A stretch of DNA of 64,000 nucleotides from Acanthosepion pharaonis (Eukaryota; Mollusca; Cephalopoda; Sepiida; Sepiidae): positions 107,001 through 171,000 of the forward strand of contig CAHIKZ030004282.1 in NCBI GenBank assembly GCA_903632075.3, written 5' to 3'. Each line of letters begins with the position of its first letter. The stretch's first letter is position 1. Shown here piece after piece: positions 21,511 to 31,806 of this stretch. A program made the position numbers and the translations under genes. Below the pieces are notes generated by a model. The model was not told the origin of the DNA, did no database searches, and saw only the letters and a program-made list of their open reading frames with translations.

Positions 21511-21836
21511 TTTCGGTCTATATTTCTGAGATGTAGCATGTACATTATTTACATTATTCGGACTATTGTCCTCGTCTTTGTTGCCATATTTATTACAACG
21601 TTTCAGCCTTTGTACGCTCCGGCCTTCTTCAGGTGGTTGGAATGTCGAACGAACCCTTTATTTCGCTCACTGGGGTAGACCTTTCTAGTTCCACGTGACA
21701 CGTTTAATAGATATCAGTTATTAAACATGGCACGCGGAACTAGAACAGTCTACCCCAGTGAGCGAAATAAAGGTCTCGGTTCGACATTCCAACCACCTGA
21801 AGAAAGCCGGGGCGTACAACGGCCGAAACGTTGTAA
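21511..21836. mobile_element. Nested fold-back SINE-tail dimer with 10-bp target duplication
   Basis: Two SINE tails (each with a hammerhead-like core) in inverted orientation, without a tRNA head, inserted into the 5S-tRNA SINE. CTTTCACAAG occurs on both sides (21501-21510 and 21837-21846), a clean target-site duplication consistent with endonuclease-primed retroposition. The right tail carries CTGAAGA, a GCCGG...CGGCC helix and GAAACG. Confidence 0.85.
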
Positions 21837-21950
21837 CTTTCACAAGGGTATTTGCGTGTAAGTGAATATAACGAACCCAACCGAAATTGAAACTCGGCTC
21901 TCCGATTAATAATTCCGAGCCATTATCCATTACACCATCCGCACATCCAT

Positions 21951-22067
21951 GCTTACAGCCCTTGGTATTCCCAAGCGATCACCCCTCGAGGTACTGACTA
22001 GTCGCGACGTTGCTTAACTTCGGTGATTCTACGGGAACCAGTGATTCAAAGTTACATGGCCGTAAGC
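21951..22067 (-). other. 5S rRNA-derived SINE head (not a functional 5S gene)
   Basis: On the minus strand it begins GCTTACGGCCAT and ends GGGAATACCAAGGGCTGTAA, as animal 5S rRNA does (GTCTACGGCC ... GGGAATACCGGGTGCTGTAG). Box A (AAGTTAAGCAACG) and box C (around CTAGTCAGTACCT) positions are recognisable. Many substitutions break the 5S helices, and it is followed directly by the SINE body, so it is a retroposon head. Confidence 0.85.
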
Positions 22068-22096
22068 CCAGATCTTTATAGATTTAATGGTATCTT

Positions 22097-22100
<4 letters not shown>

Positions 22101-22171
<71 letters not shown>
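22101..22171. repeat. (TA)n microsatellite
   Basis: About 35 TA units. Confidence 0.97.
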
Positions 22172-22174
<3 letters not shown>

Positions 22175-22311
22175 TCAATTGTATCATTTTTTATCGATTT
22201 AATAAACTGTATTAATTTTTTATATCTGTTGATCTAATTTGAATTAATCTTTATTCAAGACTGGTGTAATCTAAGAGTGAACGATTGCTGTAGTCTTATT
22301 TATCGATTACG

Positions 22312-22551
22312 ATGGATTTCCTGTCTTTTGTGCTGCTCTTTGCTATTTGCCCTCTATTGGCATTGACCGAGTTTCTTATTACCAAGCTTAATAGAATTAG
22401 TTTCAGAATTCTGAATCAGCAGAGGAATGTTACGCTAAGGTGGTTGCATAAAGGACGCTTAAACATTGGGAGTCAGAAATTTTTCCCAATATGGAATAAA
22501 TGGAGATCGGGTCTTAAAAAAAGATGTGAAAAATATTATTTAAAGGATTGA
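22312..22551 (+). CDS. Small unsupported ORF with signal-peptide-like start (79 aa)
   Basis: The first 25 residues are hydrophobic (MDFLSFVLLFAICPLLAL), then a basic region with WLHKGRL, WNKWRSGLKKRCEKYY and a stop. A short secreted peptide would look like this, but I see no homologue, splice context or promoter. The next 100 bp enter a repeat. It may be chance; listed because composition differs from the simple-repeat frames. Confidence 0.2.
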   Translation: MDFLSFVLLFAICPLLALTEFLITKLNRISFRILNQQRNVTLRWLHKGRLNIGSQKFFPIWNKWRSGLKKRCEKYYLKD

Positions 22552-22676
22552 AAATTTAGGTTTTTTTAACGAAACCTTTTTCTCAGAACCTTGTCTCTTT
22601 GGATCTCGTCTCGTCGATAACAAAATAAATACTCGTATTATACTCTTCGATAACAAGATGAATAATAAGACGATAT

Positions 22677-22840
22677 TAAAGGCCTCCTCTTCATCATCAG
22701 GTTTATTAAAGACCAAAACGGTAAAATTAGACAAAGAAATAAATACAAATATAATGTGCAGGGGAAGAAGAACGGTAACAAGGCAGGGAAAAACTCAAAA
22801 TAAGGGCGGCTTCTAGGCTAGTAAATAAATAATTAGTAAA
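22677..22840 (-). repeat. Interspersed repeat shared with 29115-29260
   Basis: Minus strand carries TTTGTCTAATTT, a TTGATAAACCTGATGATGA-type block and GTGCAGGGGAAGAAGAACG-related sequence in the same order as the plus-strand copy at 29115-29260. The CTGATGATG block resembles a hammerhead core 5' box, but the GAAA partner is not convincing. Confidence 0.6.
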
Positions 22841-22895
22841 CAAAATGTCAGTTTTTTTTTCTTTAGCAGGTACATCTCTGCTTTTATTTTAAATA

Positions 22896-24184
22896 TCAGG
22901 ACATCCCATAAGTTCTGTCCGAATTTTGAATAAAGAAAACAATGACCAAACGTTACATTTAATTACAGATTCCATCAACGATGTATTTTCCCTGATTATC
23001 TATGACTTCCTTCCATCTGTTAACAAGCTTACTAATTCCATTACTGTAAAATTCTTTTGGCTTTAATTCGAAGAACTCACAAATGTCAGTTTTAACCTCT
23101 TTCTGTGTTACAAAAGCTGTTTCTTCCAAATTATTCTGTAAGCTACGAAACAGATGTTAGTCTGAAGGAGCAAGATCGGGAGAATAAGGTGGATGAGGAA
23201 TTTTCTCCCAACCAAGTTCTTCGATCTTTTGTGACATGATTCTTGCTGTGTTAGGTCGCGCATTTTCCTGATGAAATATCACCTCTTTTCGATTCACTAG
23301 AGCAGGTCTTTTTTTTCCTCAAAGCTTGGTTCAAACGCTCTAATTGCTGACAGTATATTTGAGCATTAATTGTTGCATTAGGTGGTAAGAATTCAAAGTG
23401 GATTATTCCTTGGCGATAACACCAGATTGAAAGAAGAACCTTTTTCCCATGAAGTTCCCTTCTCGGCTGTGGCTGGGGTCCTTCCCCTTTACCAAGCCAC
23501 TGTCTACGACGCTTAACATTTCGATAAAAGATCCATTTTTCATTGCCAGTCACAAGTCTATCCAAAAAATGTGAAACAAGTTGGCGAGAATGGAGAGAAG
23601 ATCAGATGTCAACTCGGGATTTGAGGTTGTTTTCAGACAATTCATGAGGCATCCATTTTCCAAGTTTAGGAACTTTTCCAAGTTGTTGAAGATGACGATG
23701 AACAGCTGTATGGTTTGAACTGAGAATCACTGCCAATTCCTCAACTGATAAAGCAGGATTTTCTTCAAGGGCTGCTTCAAGAAGCTTTTCATCAAACTCA
23801 ACTGGACGTCCTGTTCGATCATCATCTTCAAGGGTGAAATCTCCACCTCTGAATTTTGCAAACCATCTTCTGCAAGTTCTTTCATTCACACATTCCTCTC
23901 CATAAACTGAGTGAATGTTTCTAGCCGCTTCGGCTGCTGAGTTTCCTTTTTTGAACTCATAAAGCATTATGTGCCTCAAATGATTCTTGGGTACTTCCAT
24001 GTTAGCAGGGTTTTAATCAAACAAAATTTAATTTTATTGTTGTCTGAAATAAAATTTGATCAGTTTAAATGCATCTAAACATAAAAATAATGTTCCGCTC
24101 CATTAGACATTATAAAATACTCTTTAAATTTCGTTCATTTTAACAAAACGTTAAAATTCGGACAGAACTTATGGGATGACCTGA
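22896..24184 (-). mobile_element. Full-length mariner transposon (1289 bp), inactivated
   Basis: TIRs of about 32 bp: left TCAGGACATCCCATAAGTTC and right, reversed, TCAGGTCATCCCATAAGTTC, both continuing TGTCCGAATTTT. Flanked by TA at 22894-22895 and 24185-24186. Length is normal for mariner. It encloses one transposase gene on the minus strand. Confidence 0.95.
22959..24000 (-). pseudogene. Mariner transposase, multiply mutated
   Basis: The N-terminal part (24000-23602, 132 codons) has the mariner HTH region (LYEFKKGNSAAEAARNI, TCRRWFAKFRGGDFTLED, RTGRP) and ends at a premature TGA after NNLKSRVDI. It resumes as FLDRLVTGNEKWIFY: the first catalytic Asp of TGDEKW is Asn here. Later HQENARPN replaces the usual HQDNARPH (second Asp to Glu). 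SPDLAPSD is intact, but a stop follows where Tyr is usual. A frameshift lies near the T-run at 23309-23316. The C-terminal stop is at 22959-22961. Both TIRs are intact, so it could still be moved by a related transposase. The lineage looks close to the Hsmar/cecropia-type mariners, by memory only. Confidence 0.93.
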
Positions 24185-24754
24185 TATTTTGTCTCAGTTT
24201 TTAATCATATTTCTATTTTTTTCCGGAGAATGATATTTCTGATTATGCAGAGTTTCTTTTTTTTTTCTTAAGATATTTTTTAGATTTTAAGATTCCTTAA
24301 AGAAAAAGAATGTTCAGCTCTTGAAAAATAAGTAAAAATATAAAAATATAAAAGTATAAAATATAAATATGAATATAAATATAAAATACAAAAATATAAA
24401 AAAAATATGTAAAACTACGGATGCAACGGATTGAAACTGTTTTACCAGGTTCCTTCTCTGCTATTCTAATTTGCCATCAGCTTAAATCTCATTAGCACAT
24501 CCATAATACTTATGAAATTCGACGCATTTCTACAAAATGGAAGATGTCAGGTTAAGATGGCCCGGATGTAAATGTAGGTATGAATTAGCTTTTCATGTGC
24601 TTAGCTGTTAATCGAATCAGGAATGCCCACGAAACTTTTTCAACTTCTTGCCATTAGAAAATGAAAAAGAAAAGAAAAAAAAACTATGTCATTAAATCTC
24701 GTGAGACTGAGAAGAAATTGCGTGAAACTGAAATATTTAAATCTGATCCTAATT
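24185..24754. other. No recognisable feature
   Basis: AT-rich, with a degenerate (ATAAAAATATAAA) tract at about 24335-24410. Confidence 0.5.
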
Positions 24755-24756
24755 CT

Positions 24757-25480
24757 AAGTTGATATTAGGCTGTCACACATGAAATGGTGTACTCTATTA
24801 ATAAAACTCTTCTGAAATATTGAATGACTAATTGATTTGAAATAGGTACTATGTTGATAAATGATTATTCTCCAACGTAACTCTAAGTTCTTGATCCCAT
24901 CTTTAAAAACATTCTCATCCTTTGATTTGATAAGCAGTTCAAATGCTTCGATTAGCTCTTCCTTATTGGAGAATATTTTACTGGGTATGAAAAGCTCAAA
25001 ATGCTTAAGTAAGTGATAATCCGTAGGAGAGATACTAGGTGAATATGAAGGGCAATGCAAAATTTCATAATTCAGGCTATGAAGATTTTGAACAGTTGAT
25101 TGAGAAGCGTGCGGCCATGCGTGCAGCAAAATTGGGCCATCTCTATTCACAATTCTAGGTTGATTTTCAACTTTTTTTGTGCATACACTCAATTTCTCCA
25201 CAGTAAGGGGTTGATGGTACTATTTCCCCTTGCGGCAAGAATGAATAATGAATAACCCCTTTGAAAGGCCACCATATAGAAACCATTAACTTTTTAGGGT
25301 GCGGTGGGTGTTTTGGTTATTATTTTAGTGATTCACTTGCATCTAACCACTGGTCTACTCTCTTACTGTTGTCAAAGAGTATCGATTTCTCTTCGCATGT
25401 AATGATTCGATGCAAAAATGGTTCTTTTTCCCAGTTTGTACTCATACTGCAAGATTACCAGACATTGTTCTATCTTAATC
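24757..25480 (-). pseudogene. Second mariner-type transposase remnant
   Basis: From 25470 downward: EKEPFLHRIITCEEKSILFDN (usual TGDEKW region, Asp to Glu), KRVDQWLD, PKKLMVSIWW, GVIHYSFLP, then the open 148-codon segment with GPILLHAWPHASQSTVQ (HDNARPH region, the Asp lost in a 2-residue change) and YSPSISPTDYHLLKHFE. The two parts are offset by a frameshift near 25200. No TIRs were found. It is a different lineage from the mariner 570 bp to the left. Confidence 0.85.
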
Positions 25481-25499
25481 ATTTTCATTAAGATTATGA

Positions 25500-26369
25500 G
25501 TAACAATATATTGAAAGAAAAATTATCTGGAAAGAAAGGTAAGTAAAGAATTTATATATATATATAATACTAAGGCGGTTACTTCGTTGGACGACCGGAT
25601 CAACAACCAAAAAACGCGTCATTTCATGTACGTCAACCAAATAATTTCCCTAATGGATGGAGTGGCGTTTTTCTTCTAAAATTATTTTCTCCCCTGTTTC
25701 TCTTAGGTGTGTAAGTGAATAAAGTGATGATTCTAATGTACCTTTTTTTTTTAATTCACGCAGACGCACACACACACATATACATATACATATGTATATC
25801 TTTATTTATTATAATATCTATTCATTTACTTCTGCTTATATTTGTATTTCTATTCAGGACATGGAACGTTCGAATGGGATTAGATATTTTTGCCTGCTGA
25901 CTTCGAAAACTATCGCGAATAAAGTCTATTCTTATCACATGTTCAAGAAATATGATTTTTTTGTACTTATCAAAGTGACATTGTGCAGTGAATATCTATT
26001 AATATTTTAGTACGACAGAAAACTCAGAGGAATTAAGAATTCAGTTTATTTATATTTATTTATTTATTTATTTTTTGAAATCGCATAAGTTATTCCAAAA
26101 TATGTGCGTGTGAAGGAAAATTTATTTAGATCTCTTGGATAAATTTCCTATTCGTTGTTGTCTTAATCACAACGTTTCGTCTGCGAGTTCCTCTGAATGT
26201 ATGAGATTATGGCATCTAGGTTTTTGGGATAAAATTATCACGTGATGAAGGAATGGAAACGTAATGAAAAATAATTGATTCATTTGTTTTTCGTTTTTTT
26301 TGTTTTTTGTTTTTTTGTTTTTTTACAGTTTATTAAACTTTTATAGGTACTTCAAATTTAGAAAATATC
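25500..26369. other. No recognisable gene; simple tracts
   Basis: Short TA and CA tracts (25555, 25765) and T-rich runs (26290-26330). A minus-strand CAGAGGA...CGAAACGTTG near 26170-26200 looks like a decayed hammerhead-type tail. Confidence 0.45.
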
Positions 26370-26640
26370 TTGAAATTGTAAGAATCTTTTAGAGATAATA
26401 ATGATTTACTGATACGTTCTACTATTTAAACCGTAACGGTTGGAAGATGGAATAAGCGCATTTCCCAGGGATATTTGCGCTTAAGGGAATAAAACGAATC
26501 CAACTGGTATATGAAACCGGCTCTCCGATTTCAAATAACGAACCGTTATCTCTCACACCACCTGAACATCCAAGCTTACTGACCACGCTCACCGTTTAAT
26601 AACACGTAGGGGAACCGGTATTTCGACATGATACGGTCGT
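26370..26640 (-). mobile_element. 5S-tRNA composite SINE, 5S head mostly deleted
   Basis: Minus strand starts TACGACCGTATCATGTCGAAATACCGG..., a shortened 5S-like head. It continues into GGATGTTCAGGTGGTGTGAGAGATAAC, CGGAGAGCCGG, CCCTTAAGCGCAAATATCC, and a 3' end matching 21376-21500 (ATTCTTACAATTTCAAGATATTTTCT-type). It confirms the composite order independently of the copy at 21376-22067. Confidence 0.72.
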
Positions 26641-27103
26641 AAACTAATTTAAAAGAAGTTCAGACTAAAGCTAGTACGAATGTCCAGCCAAATATCTTAT
26701 AGAAGTGAGGAAAGTTTTTTCATTTACTGAGGAAATTTTCCGACCCGATCAATCTTATTAAAAAAAAAAAAACACCCGTTTATTAATTTCGCACCCTCTC
26801 CCCAGAGAGGAAACAGTAATGTTTATAATTGGTTCCCGTTTTTTTACTGGGCCACGGTTATAATATATACGCTTTCATGATAAGACGTGCGTTGAATAAT
26901 TCTATTCAATTGGATTGTTTAAGAAACAGTGTTCGATTGTCTTATACTATCCCTTGCCGAATAACCTCATTTCATTCTTTGATAAACTTTGTTTTCGAAA
27001 TGTTTGTTGACACATAACACTGAATTTGAATTTGACAAAGAGGACATTCCAGACGTTTTCGTCAATCCGAACTTTCAACTATCATGGTGGATGGGTGTTC
27101 TTA
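26641..27103. other. No recognisable feature
   Basis: AT-rich, with an A12 run at 26760. Confidence 0.45.
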
Positions 27104-27812
27104 AAAGAAGGCTCTTCGTTTTGAACATCTGTTTGGAGTAATTTTATTCCCAAAACTCAAGTATAACGCATATATCCAATCTATAGCTAAAGATGCGGAA
27201 AATGTGGCTGGTTTCTTGTACTGTTGCTGTAAGAATCTGACAGATACCCTGCTATTCTTTACAAGAACCAGTTCAGACCAAAAATGAAGTGTTGATGCTA
27301 GATCTGAACTGGAGCTGCCCGGATCTAACTTGCCTGTTTCGATAGGGTTCAAAGGCGTCTACGTGGTCTTATGGATGATGAAATATTTTCAGTCCGGCAA
27401 CTTCTTTTCCCACCAACGAAATGTTGCAAGCCTCTCGATGCTTTATCGCTATATACATGGCATGTGTTCTAACGAGCTACATTCCTTAGTTCCACCAACT
27501 CTGACCATTGTAAATAGGACTCGCTATTCCATGTACACAAGAGGGAATTATTTCCACCCCTTTCGTATTCCTATAGTAAGAAGCAAGTTCCACTCGGACA
27601 GTTTCTTCTCAAGAAACGCTGCTTTGTGGAACAGTCACCCGGCTGGATGTTTTCCCGATCACTACAACCTTGACCTCTTCAAGTCTAGGGTTAGCCGGTA
27701 TCTTTCCTGCAAAGCCTCATGGTCTTTATTTCTTGCCCTTTCTTACGCTCATACAATTCCACACAGCAACAATCTACATTTAGGGGTCTTGAGTCTTGTA
27801 TTGGGGGAACAT
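27104..27812 (+). pseudogene. Jockey-like LINE ORF2 C-terminus
   Basis: Frames read PKLKYNAYIQSIAKDAE, then TLLFFTRTSSD, a frameshift, then an open stretch from about 27390: SHQRNVASLSMLYRYIHGMC, SFFSRNAALWNSHPAGCFPD, YNLDLFKSRVSRYLS. This is the standard end of many invertebrate non-LTR retrotransposon ORF2 proteins (HRRxVASLxLxYRYxHG...WNSLP...FKxRVNRYL). Related fragments lie at 28010-28440, 37934-38167, 40485-43260 and 45030-45540. Confidence 0.85.
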
Positions 27813-28009
27813 TAGTATAAAAAGTTTGAATCAATTCTTTATACAAGTGATTTGATTTTTCTAGGTGTTCCTGCAACTTCGCCACCAGGATTACTTCTTT
27901 CTGTTTAGATGAAGGTGTACGAATGTGCTTCTGATTTTTACGCGGGTCGATATTCAATTTATGCAAACATGGATACTCCACATGCTGCTATCTTATCATA
28001 AAGTGCAAG

Positions 28010-28440
28010 AATTAATTTTTCAAGAGCCAGACCAAACAGAAAATGGAGTGTGTGCTTCCCAGTGCTCAGTTTCCAATCTTAGTAGAATTCCAAAGCGAAG
28101 AATTATTTCCAGCCTCCAACCATTCTCTCACAGGCGGGGTGTGGCAAGCCTCTCGTCGCTCTATCGTTACAACCATGAAAAGTGCTCAGACGAACTACAT
28201 CCCTTGGTTCCCTTTGGCCTAACCTTTACGTCTAGGAGCCGCCATGCCATTTACATTGTAGCAAACCTCCAACATTCCCTACCCACATTCCATCGATGAG
28301 ACGTTCCTCTCGAACCACTGCTCTGTGGAACAGACTCCCAAGAGGATGTTTCCCCAATCTCTACAATCTTAACCTATTCAAGTCTAGAGTTAACCGTTAT
28401 CTTCCCCTCCTATCCGTATAAACTAACTCTTAACGTAACC
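28010..28440 (+). pseudogene. Second copy of the LINE ORF2 C-terminus
   Basis: Reads SSLQPFSHRRGVASLSSLYR, YNHEKCSDELHPLVP, RSRHAIYIVANL, then a frameshift and TALWNRLPRGCFPNL-like and LFKSRVNRYLP. It is in the same orientation as the copy at 27104-27812 and covers the same protein region, so it is a second insertion or a tandem duplicate. Confidence 0.8.
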
Positions 28441-29114
28441 CTCTACCTCTAGTGGCTCCCGGACATTGTATAGTGTGACCCTTATTGTAAAATAATTATT
28501 ATAGTAATTATCATTATTATTTTATTATAAATATTATTATGTATAAATTTGCCATACTAGTGAAGTTATGATTATTATTAACTATCAATATAATTGCGAA
28601 TGTGCTCGTTATCCACAAGGCGTGGGCTTTATTAGTTTATTTCTTTGTATATTTATTAACAAGTTTCGTCATAGATTCTTCTCTGTTGCCATATTACAGA
28701 AACCGTATTGTTTGAGTATTGTTTGTCTCCTCTTTAGTTTAGGTATATTTTAGATTATTCCCAATTTTTTACCACTTCCTGTTAGCTCTTAATTATCTCC
28801 GGGACTGTCGCAATGAAGCATTGACTAAAGCACGCCGTTTATATTTTCTAATTCTGCTAAATCCATCCTCATACGCTAGCATCGCCGGTATGTAATATTT
28901 AAAAGCTTTTCTCATTGAATTAGTTCCCTTTAATATCATCTTATTATTTGAACCTTTCTTTAACTTATCCAGCTTTTATACGTGTTTTTTTTTTTTTTTT
29001 TTTTTTTACTGCTGAATCTCTCTATGGCGAACGCCTTTCGCCACGTATCGGCAGTTTGCGCACCGTTCTCAAATCGTAACTTCATGTAACTTTCTTCCTT
29101 TTCTGAATTTTCTA
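28441..29114. other. No recognisable gene
   Basis: AT-rich, with ATT-rich (28500-28550) and T24 (28985-29008) tracts. Confidence 0.5.
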
Positions 29115-29260
29115 TTAAGACTGAAGGTTTAACTTATTTTCATTTTTTTTTTCTGCCTTGTTAACGTTCTTCTTCCCCTGCACATTATGTTTGTATTTAT
29201 TTCTTTGTCTAATTTGGCCTTTGATAAACCTGATGATTAAGAAGACTTTGTCTTGAGAGT
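29115..29260 (+). repeat. Interspersed repeat shared with 22677-22840
   Basis: Plus copy with CTTCTTCCCCTGCACATTAT, TTTGTATTTATTTCTTTGTC and TTGATAAACCTGATGATTA. After the CTGATGA box comes an AAGAC-TTT-GTCTT hairpin and GAGA where a hammerhead would need GAAA. Confidence 0.6.
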
Positions 29261-29529
29261 TGTTATTGCCTTTAGGCGTTTACCTGGATGTCTTGAGATA
29301 CGATATGAACGCGTCTTGTGGAGGAAGAACAGACTCGTCTTCCATATTCTATCTTGAATTATTCTAATCTCATATCGAATTTCGATTTGATTTTGTTCCT
29401 GCAAGATGTAGGCCTTCTGCATGAACTCTTTTTAATGAACTCACTCCTGGGAAGCCGATAATGCCATGAAGACGCAAGGAGATATTGAGAATTTAATAGA
29501 AACCTTACTGAAGAAGAAAGTGCAATAGA

Positions 29530-29700
29530 AAAAACAGTAATTCATTTGTCGTATTGTGTCGTGTTGTATTGGGTTGTTCTACGACCCGTGAACAGTAGTC
29601 AACTTCCTGTATATCTCTTAGTTTACTGTACACATTATATCTCTTCTAATTACCATATGCAAACAGGTACAATCCTATTTACCACTCCACCTTCCTGGAT
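29530..29700 (-). mobile_element. Left LTR remnant of a Ty3/gypsy element
   Basis: GTAGTCAACTTCCTGTATAT, TACTGTACACATTATA and CAATCCTATTTA match 37845-37925 beyond the other end of the element. Both are preceded by a TTGTATTG-type tract. It is therefore taken as the 3' LTR (minus-strand element), truncated. Confidence 0.6.
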
Positions 29701-29819
29701 CAATATCTTTATTTATTCTCGAGCTTCTCTAACCTCTTTCCTCCTCTCCCTCTTGAGGTTTATGCCCTTTCTTTTTCTTTTTCTTCCGTGTCTGAATCAC
29801 TCTCGCTATCATCCATAAA

Positions 29820-30865
29820 TGCTTCTTCTATTGCATTGTCCTGATCTGAAGAACTCACCCTTTCTTTCCTGCCAAGATCTTCTTCCATCACGACGGTTTT
29901 CGTTCCAATTCTGGGTCTTAATTGTTCAGAATGGGCCATTTTGTTTTCTTTTCTTTGATATAATTGCCGTGTTATGTCCTCTTTGCATATTGAAATTAGC
30001 TCTCTCGGAATTTGCTACGTTGTCTTTCTTTTACCACATCTTTATATTTGTGGAATAAGGCTTCGTTAATGGAGATCTTATTTATCTACTCATTAAAGCA
30101 GATGAACTTTGCAATCTGTCTATATGTAGAATTGTCATATAACCAAGCAGCAACCTTCGTAAATAACCGAAAATATTATCTCTACTAGGGAAAAATTCTT
30201 TTAATCCCATGTTCACTGTCTGTATCATTCCTTCCGCAATCCCATTAGATTGTAGGTGATACGGTGGGGTTTTGCAAGAAAGCTACCTATCCGCCTCAGA
30301 AAATCACAAAATTCTGATGAGTTGTCTAATACCAATATTTTAGGGACCACATTTCTAGAAAATACTAGACTTAACATTTGTTTTATTGTAGTCATTTTTT
30401 TCTGTTTTTAACGTCGTCAGGTCATCCGGAAAAGAAGTCTACTAAAATTAGAAATAGTCCGGTATCATTGTGTGTTTGGTTCATATAAACAGACGACCGT
30501 TCCGTTTCTTTAGGTTATCAGTGTAGCAACCTTTTTCGATTTTTTTGTTATTTCTGCACATTTTGTACATATGTTCTATATCGCGATAATACTCTGGCCA
30601 CCATTCCTCCAATTTTAATCTCTTCTCCATCAACGTTATCCCACAATGCACATTATCATATAGACTGTTTATATATATATATATATTCTTACTCTTTCTG
30701 TTTCTTTTACATTTCCATTGCATATATCACCGTTAATTTATGTCTTATTTCTTTATGAAGTACTCCAACTTTGGAAAAGTTTCTTCACCTGTTTCTTTTT
30801 AATCTTATTCTTTCAGCAATCTTGTTTAATATTGGATCTTGTAGCTACATGGACAATGGCGGCAA
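29820..30865 (-). pseudogene. Ty3/gypsy integrase remnant
   Basis: From 30860 downward: LQDPILNKIAERIR, then a zinc-binding HHCC-like region (NVHCGITLMEKRLKLEEWWP, YRDIEHMYKMC), then LFLILVDFFSG (first catalytic Asp), LVLDNSSEFCDFL (second Asp region) and NGIAEGMIQTVN (region of the third acid). Frames are broken several times. The 42-bp stretch at 30820-30865 is repeated at 32244-32285 in the other part of the element, so the two parts overlap rather than abut. Confidence 0.82.
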
Positions 30866-30874
30866 AAATCTTAT

Positions 30875-31090
30875 TTCTTATACAAGGGTGAATCAAAAAA
30901 TAATGCAATTTGTTTTATTATGTAAGAAATAAGGAACACAGTCAAACATGTACATCCAGATATAGCTATATATCACAGGTTCAGATCCCAACTTCTCAAT
31001 ATAGTCACCACCTATTTCAATGGCAGTGTTCCACCGACGAATGAGTGTATGTATCACAGCTTCGTAAGACTAATTTAGTCCGCAAAGAGT
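30875..31090 (-). pseudogene. Third mariner-type remnant, 3' end
   Basis: Minus strand reads SYEAVIHTLIRRWNTAIEIGGDYIEKLGS, the usual mariner transposase C-terminus (RW...GDYIE). It ends near a TIR-like ACAAGGGTGAATCAAAAAAT (30885-30904). The rest of the element is missing or unrecognisable. Confidence 0.65.
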
Positions 31091-31450
31091 CAACTCATCG
31101 TGCCTACTTGAGCTCGTATTAGACATAAACTGGTGAGATTATTTTGAACTAACAGCCATATCCAGCTGGCCGATCAGAAAAAGCGTTCAATTAGAATGGA
31201 GCAAAAACAGCATCATCTTTAGATGTAACAGAGTCTATCTTCTTCAATTACTTTAAAGTACTTTCGTTTAAAAACATTTTGAATTAATGCAGTTACTAAC
31301 AGAAGTAGCCTGTATTAATTCAATCGAAGTTAGCCGAGGATACGAAAGAGTAAAACAGGCAACATGAAAACCTACTTCAAACCACAATTATTTTGGAGTT
31401 TTTGAAATTCACTGTGCTACCAGGGATTTCAAAGAGGATACATTTATAAA
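31091..31450. other. Unassigned
   Basis: No domain seen. It may include decayed mariner sequence continuing from 30875-31090. Confidence 0.4.
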
Positions 31451-31806
31451 TCCACTGTGCCATGTGTCCTCGAGGATACATGGCACACTGGATAAAGGCG
31501 TTAGTTAGATCCAGTGACAGGAACCAAAGAGTGTGCGTTCAATACCTGATTAAGGCGGTGGAGAACTTGGAGAGGGGATTAAGCAGGAGATAACTGATAA
31601 CTGACATACATTAGACATGGCATGTGGAACTAGAACAATCTACCCCAGTGAGTGAAATAAAGGGTTCAGTTCGACATTCCAACAAACTGAAGAAGGCCGG
31701 AGCGTACAACGGCCAAAGCATTGTAATAAATATGGCGACAAAGATGAGAACAATAGTCCGAATAATGTAAATAGTGTGCATAATACCGCATCTTAGAAAT
31801 ATAGAC
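31451..31806 (+). mobile_element. tRNA-headed SINE with hammerhead-like tail, near full length
   Basis: A-box TGGCACACTGG at 31481-31491 and B-box CGTTCAATACC at 31536-31546 (consensus from other copies TGGCACAGTGG and AGTTCAATACC). A body with TCTACCCCAGTGAG and TTCAGTTCGACATTCCAA follows, then the core CTGAAGA (31687-31693), GGCCG...CGGCC, CAAAG in place of GAAAC, and a tail GGCGACAAAGATGAG...ATAGACAGATAC. At the left edge a short inverted head (31451-31467) faces the real head around a CTCGAG centre. In this copy the ribozyme-like core is mutated. Confidence 0.82.

Larger units (their letters stand above)
21376..22067 (-). mobile_element. 5S rRNA-tRNA composite SINE, interrupted by a nested SINE
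   Basis: Minus strand order: a 117-nt 5S rRNA-like head (22067-21951), a tRNA-like unit (about 21950-21876, with TGGTGTAATGG as A box and a GAGTTTCAATTTC B-box position), a body with CACTTACACGCAAATACC, then after the nested insertion GGTATGAATATAC, and a 3' part whose AT-rich end matches the copy at 26370-26640. Without the insertion the element is about 350 bp. SINEs with 5S heads (SINE3) are known. A 5S head followed by a tRNA-like unit gives it two internal polymerase III promoters of different type. Confidence 0.8.

Noticed and set aside
21951..22067. Functional 5S rRNA gene
   Set aside because: Many substitutions break the 5S helices, and a SINE body follows directly without a T-run terminator.
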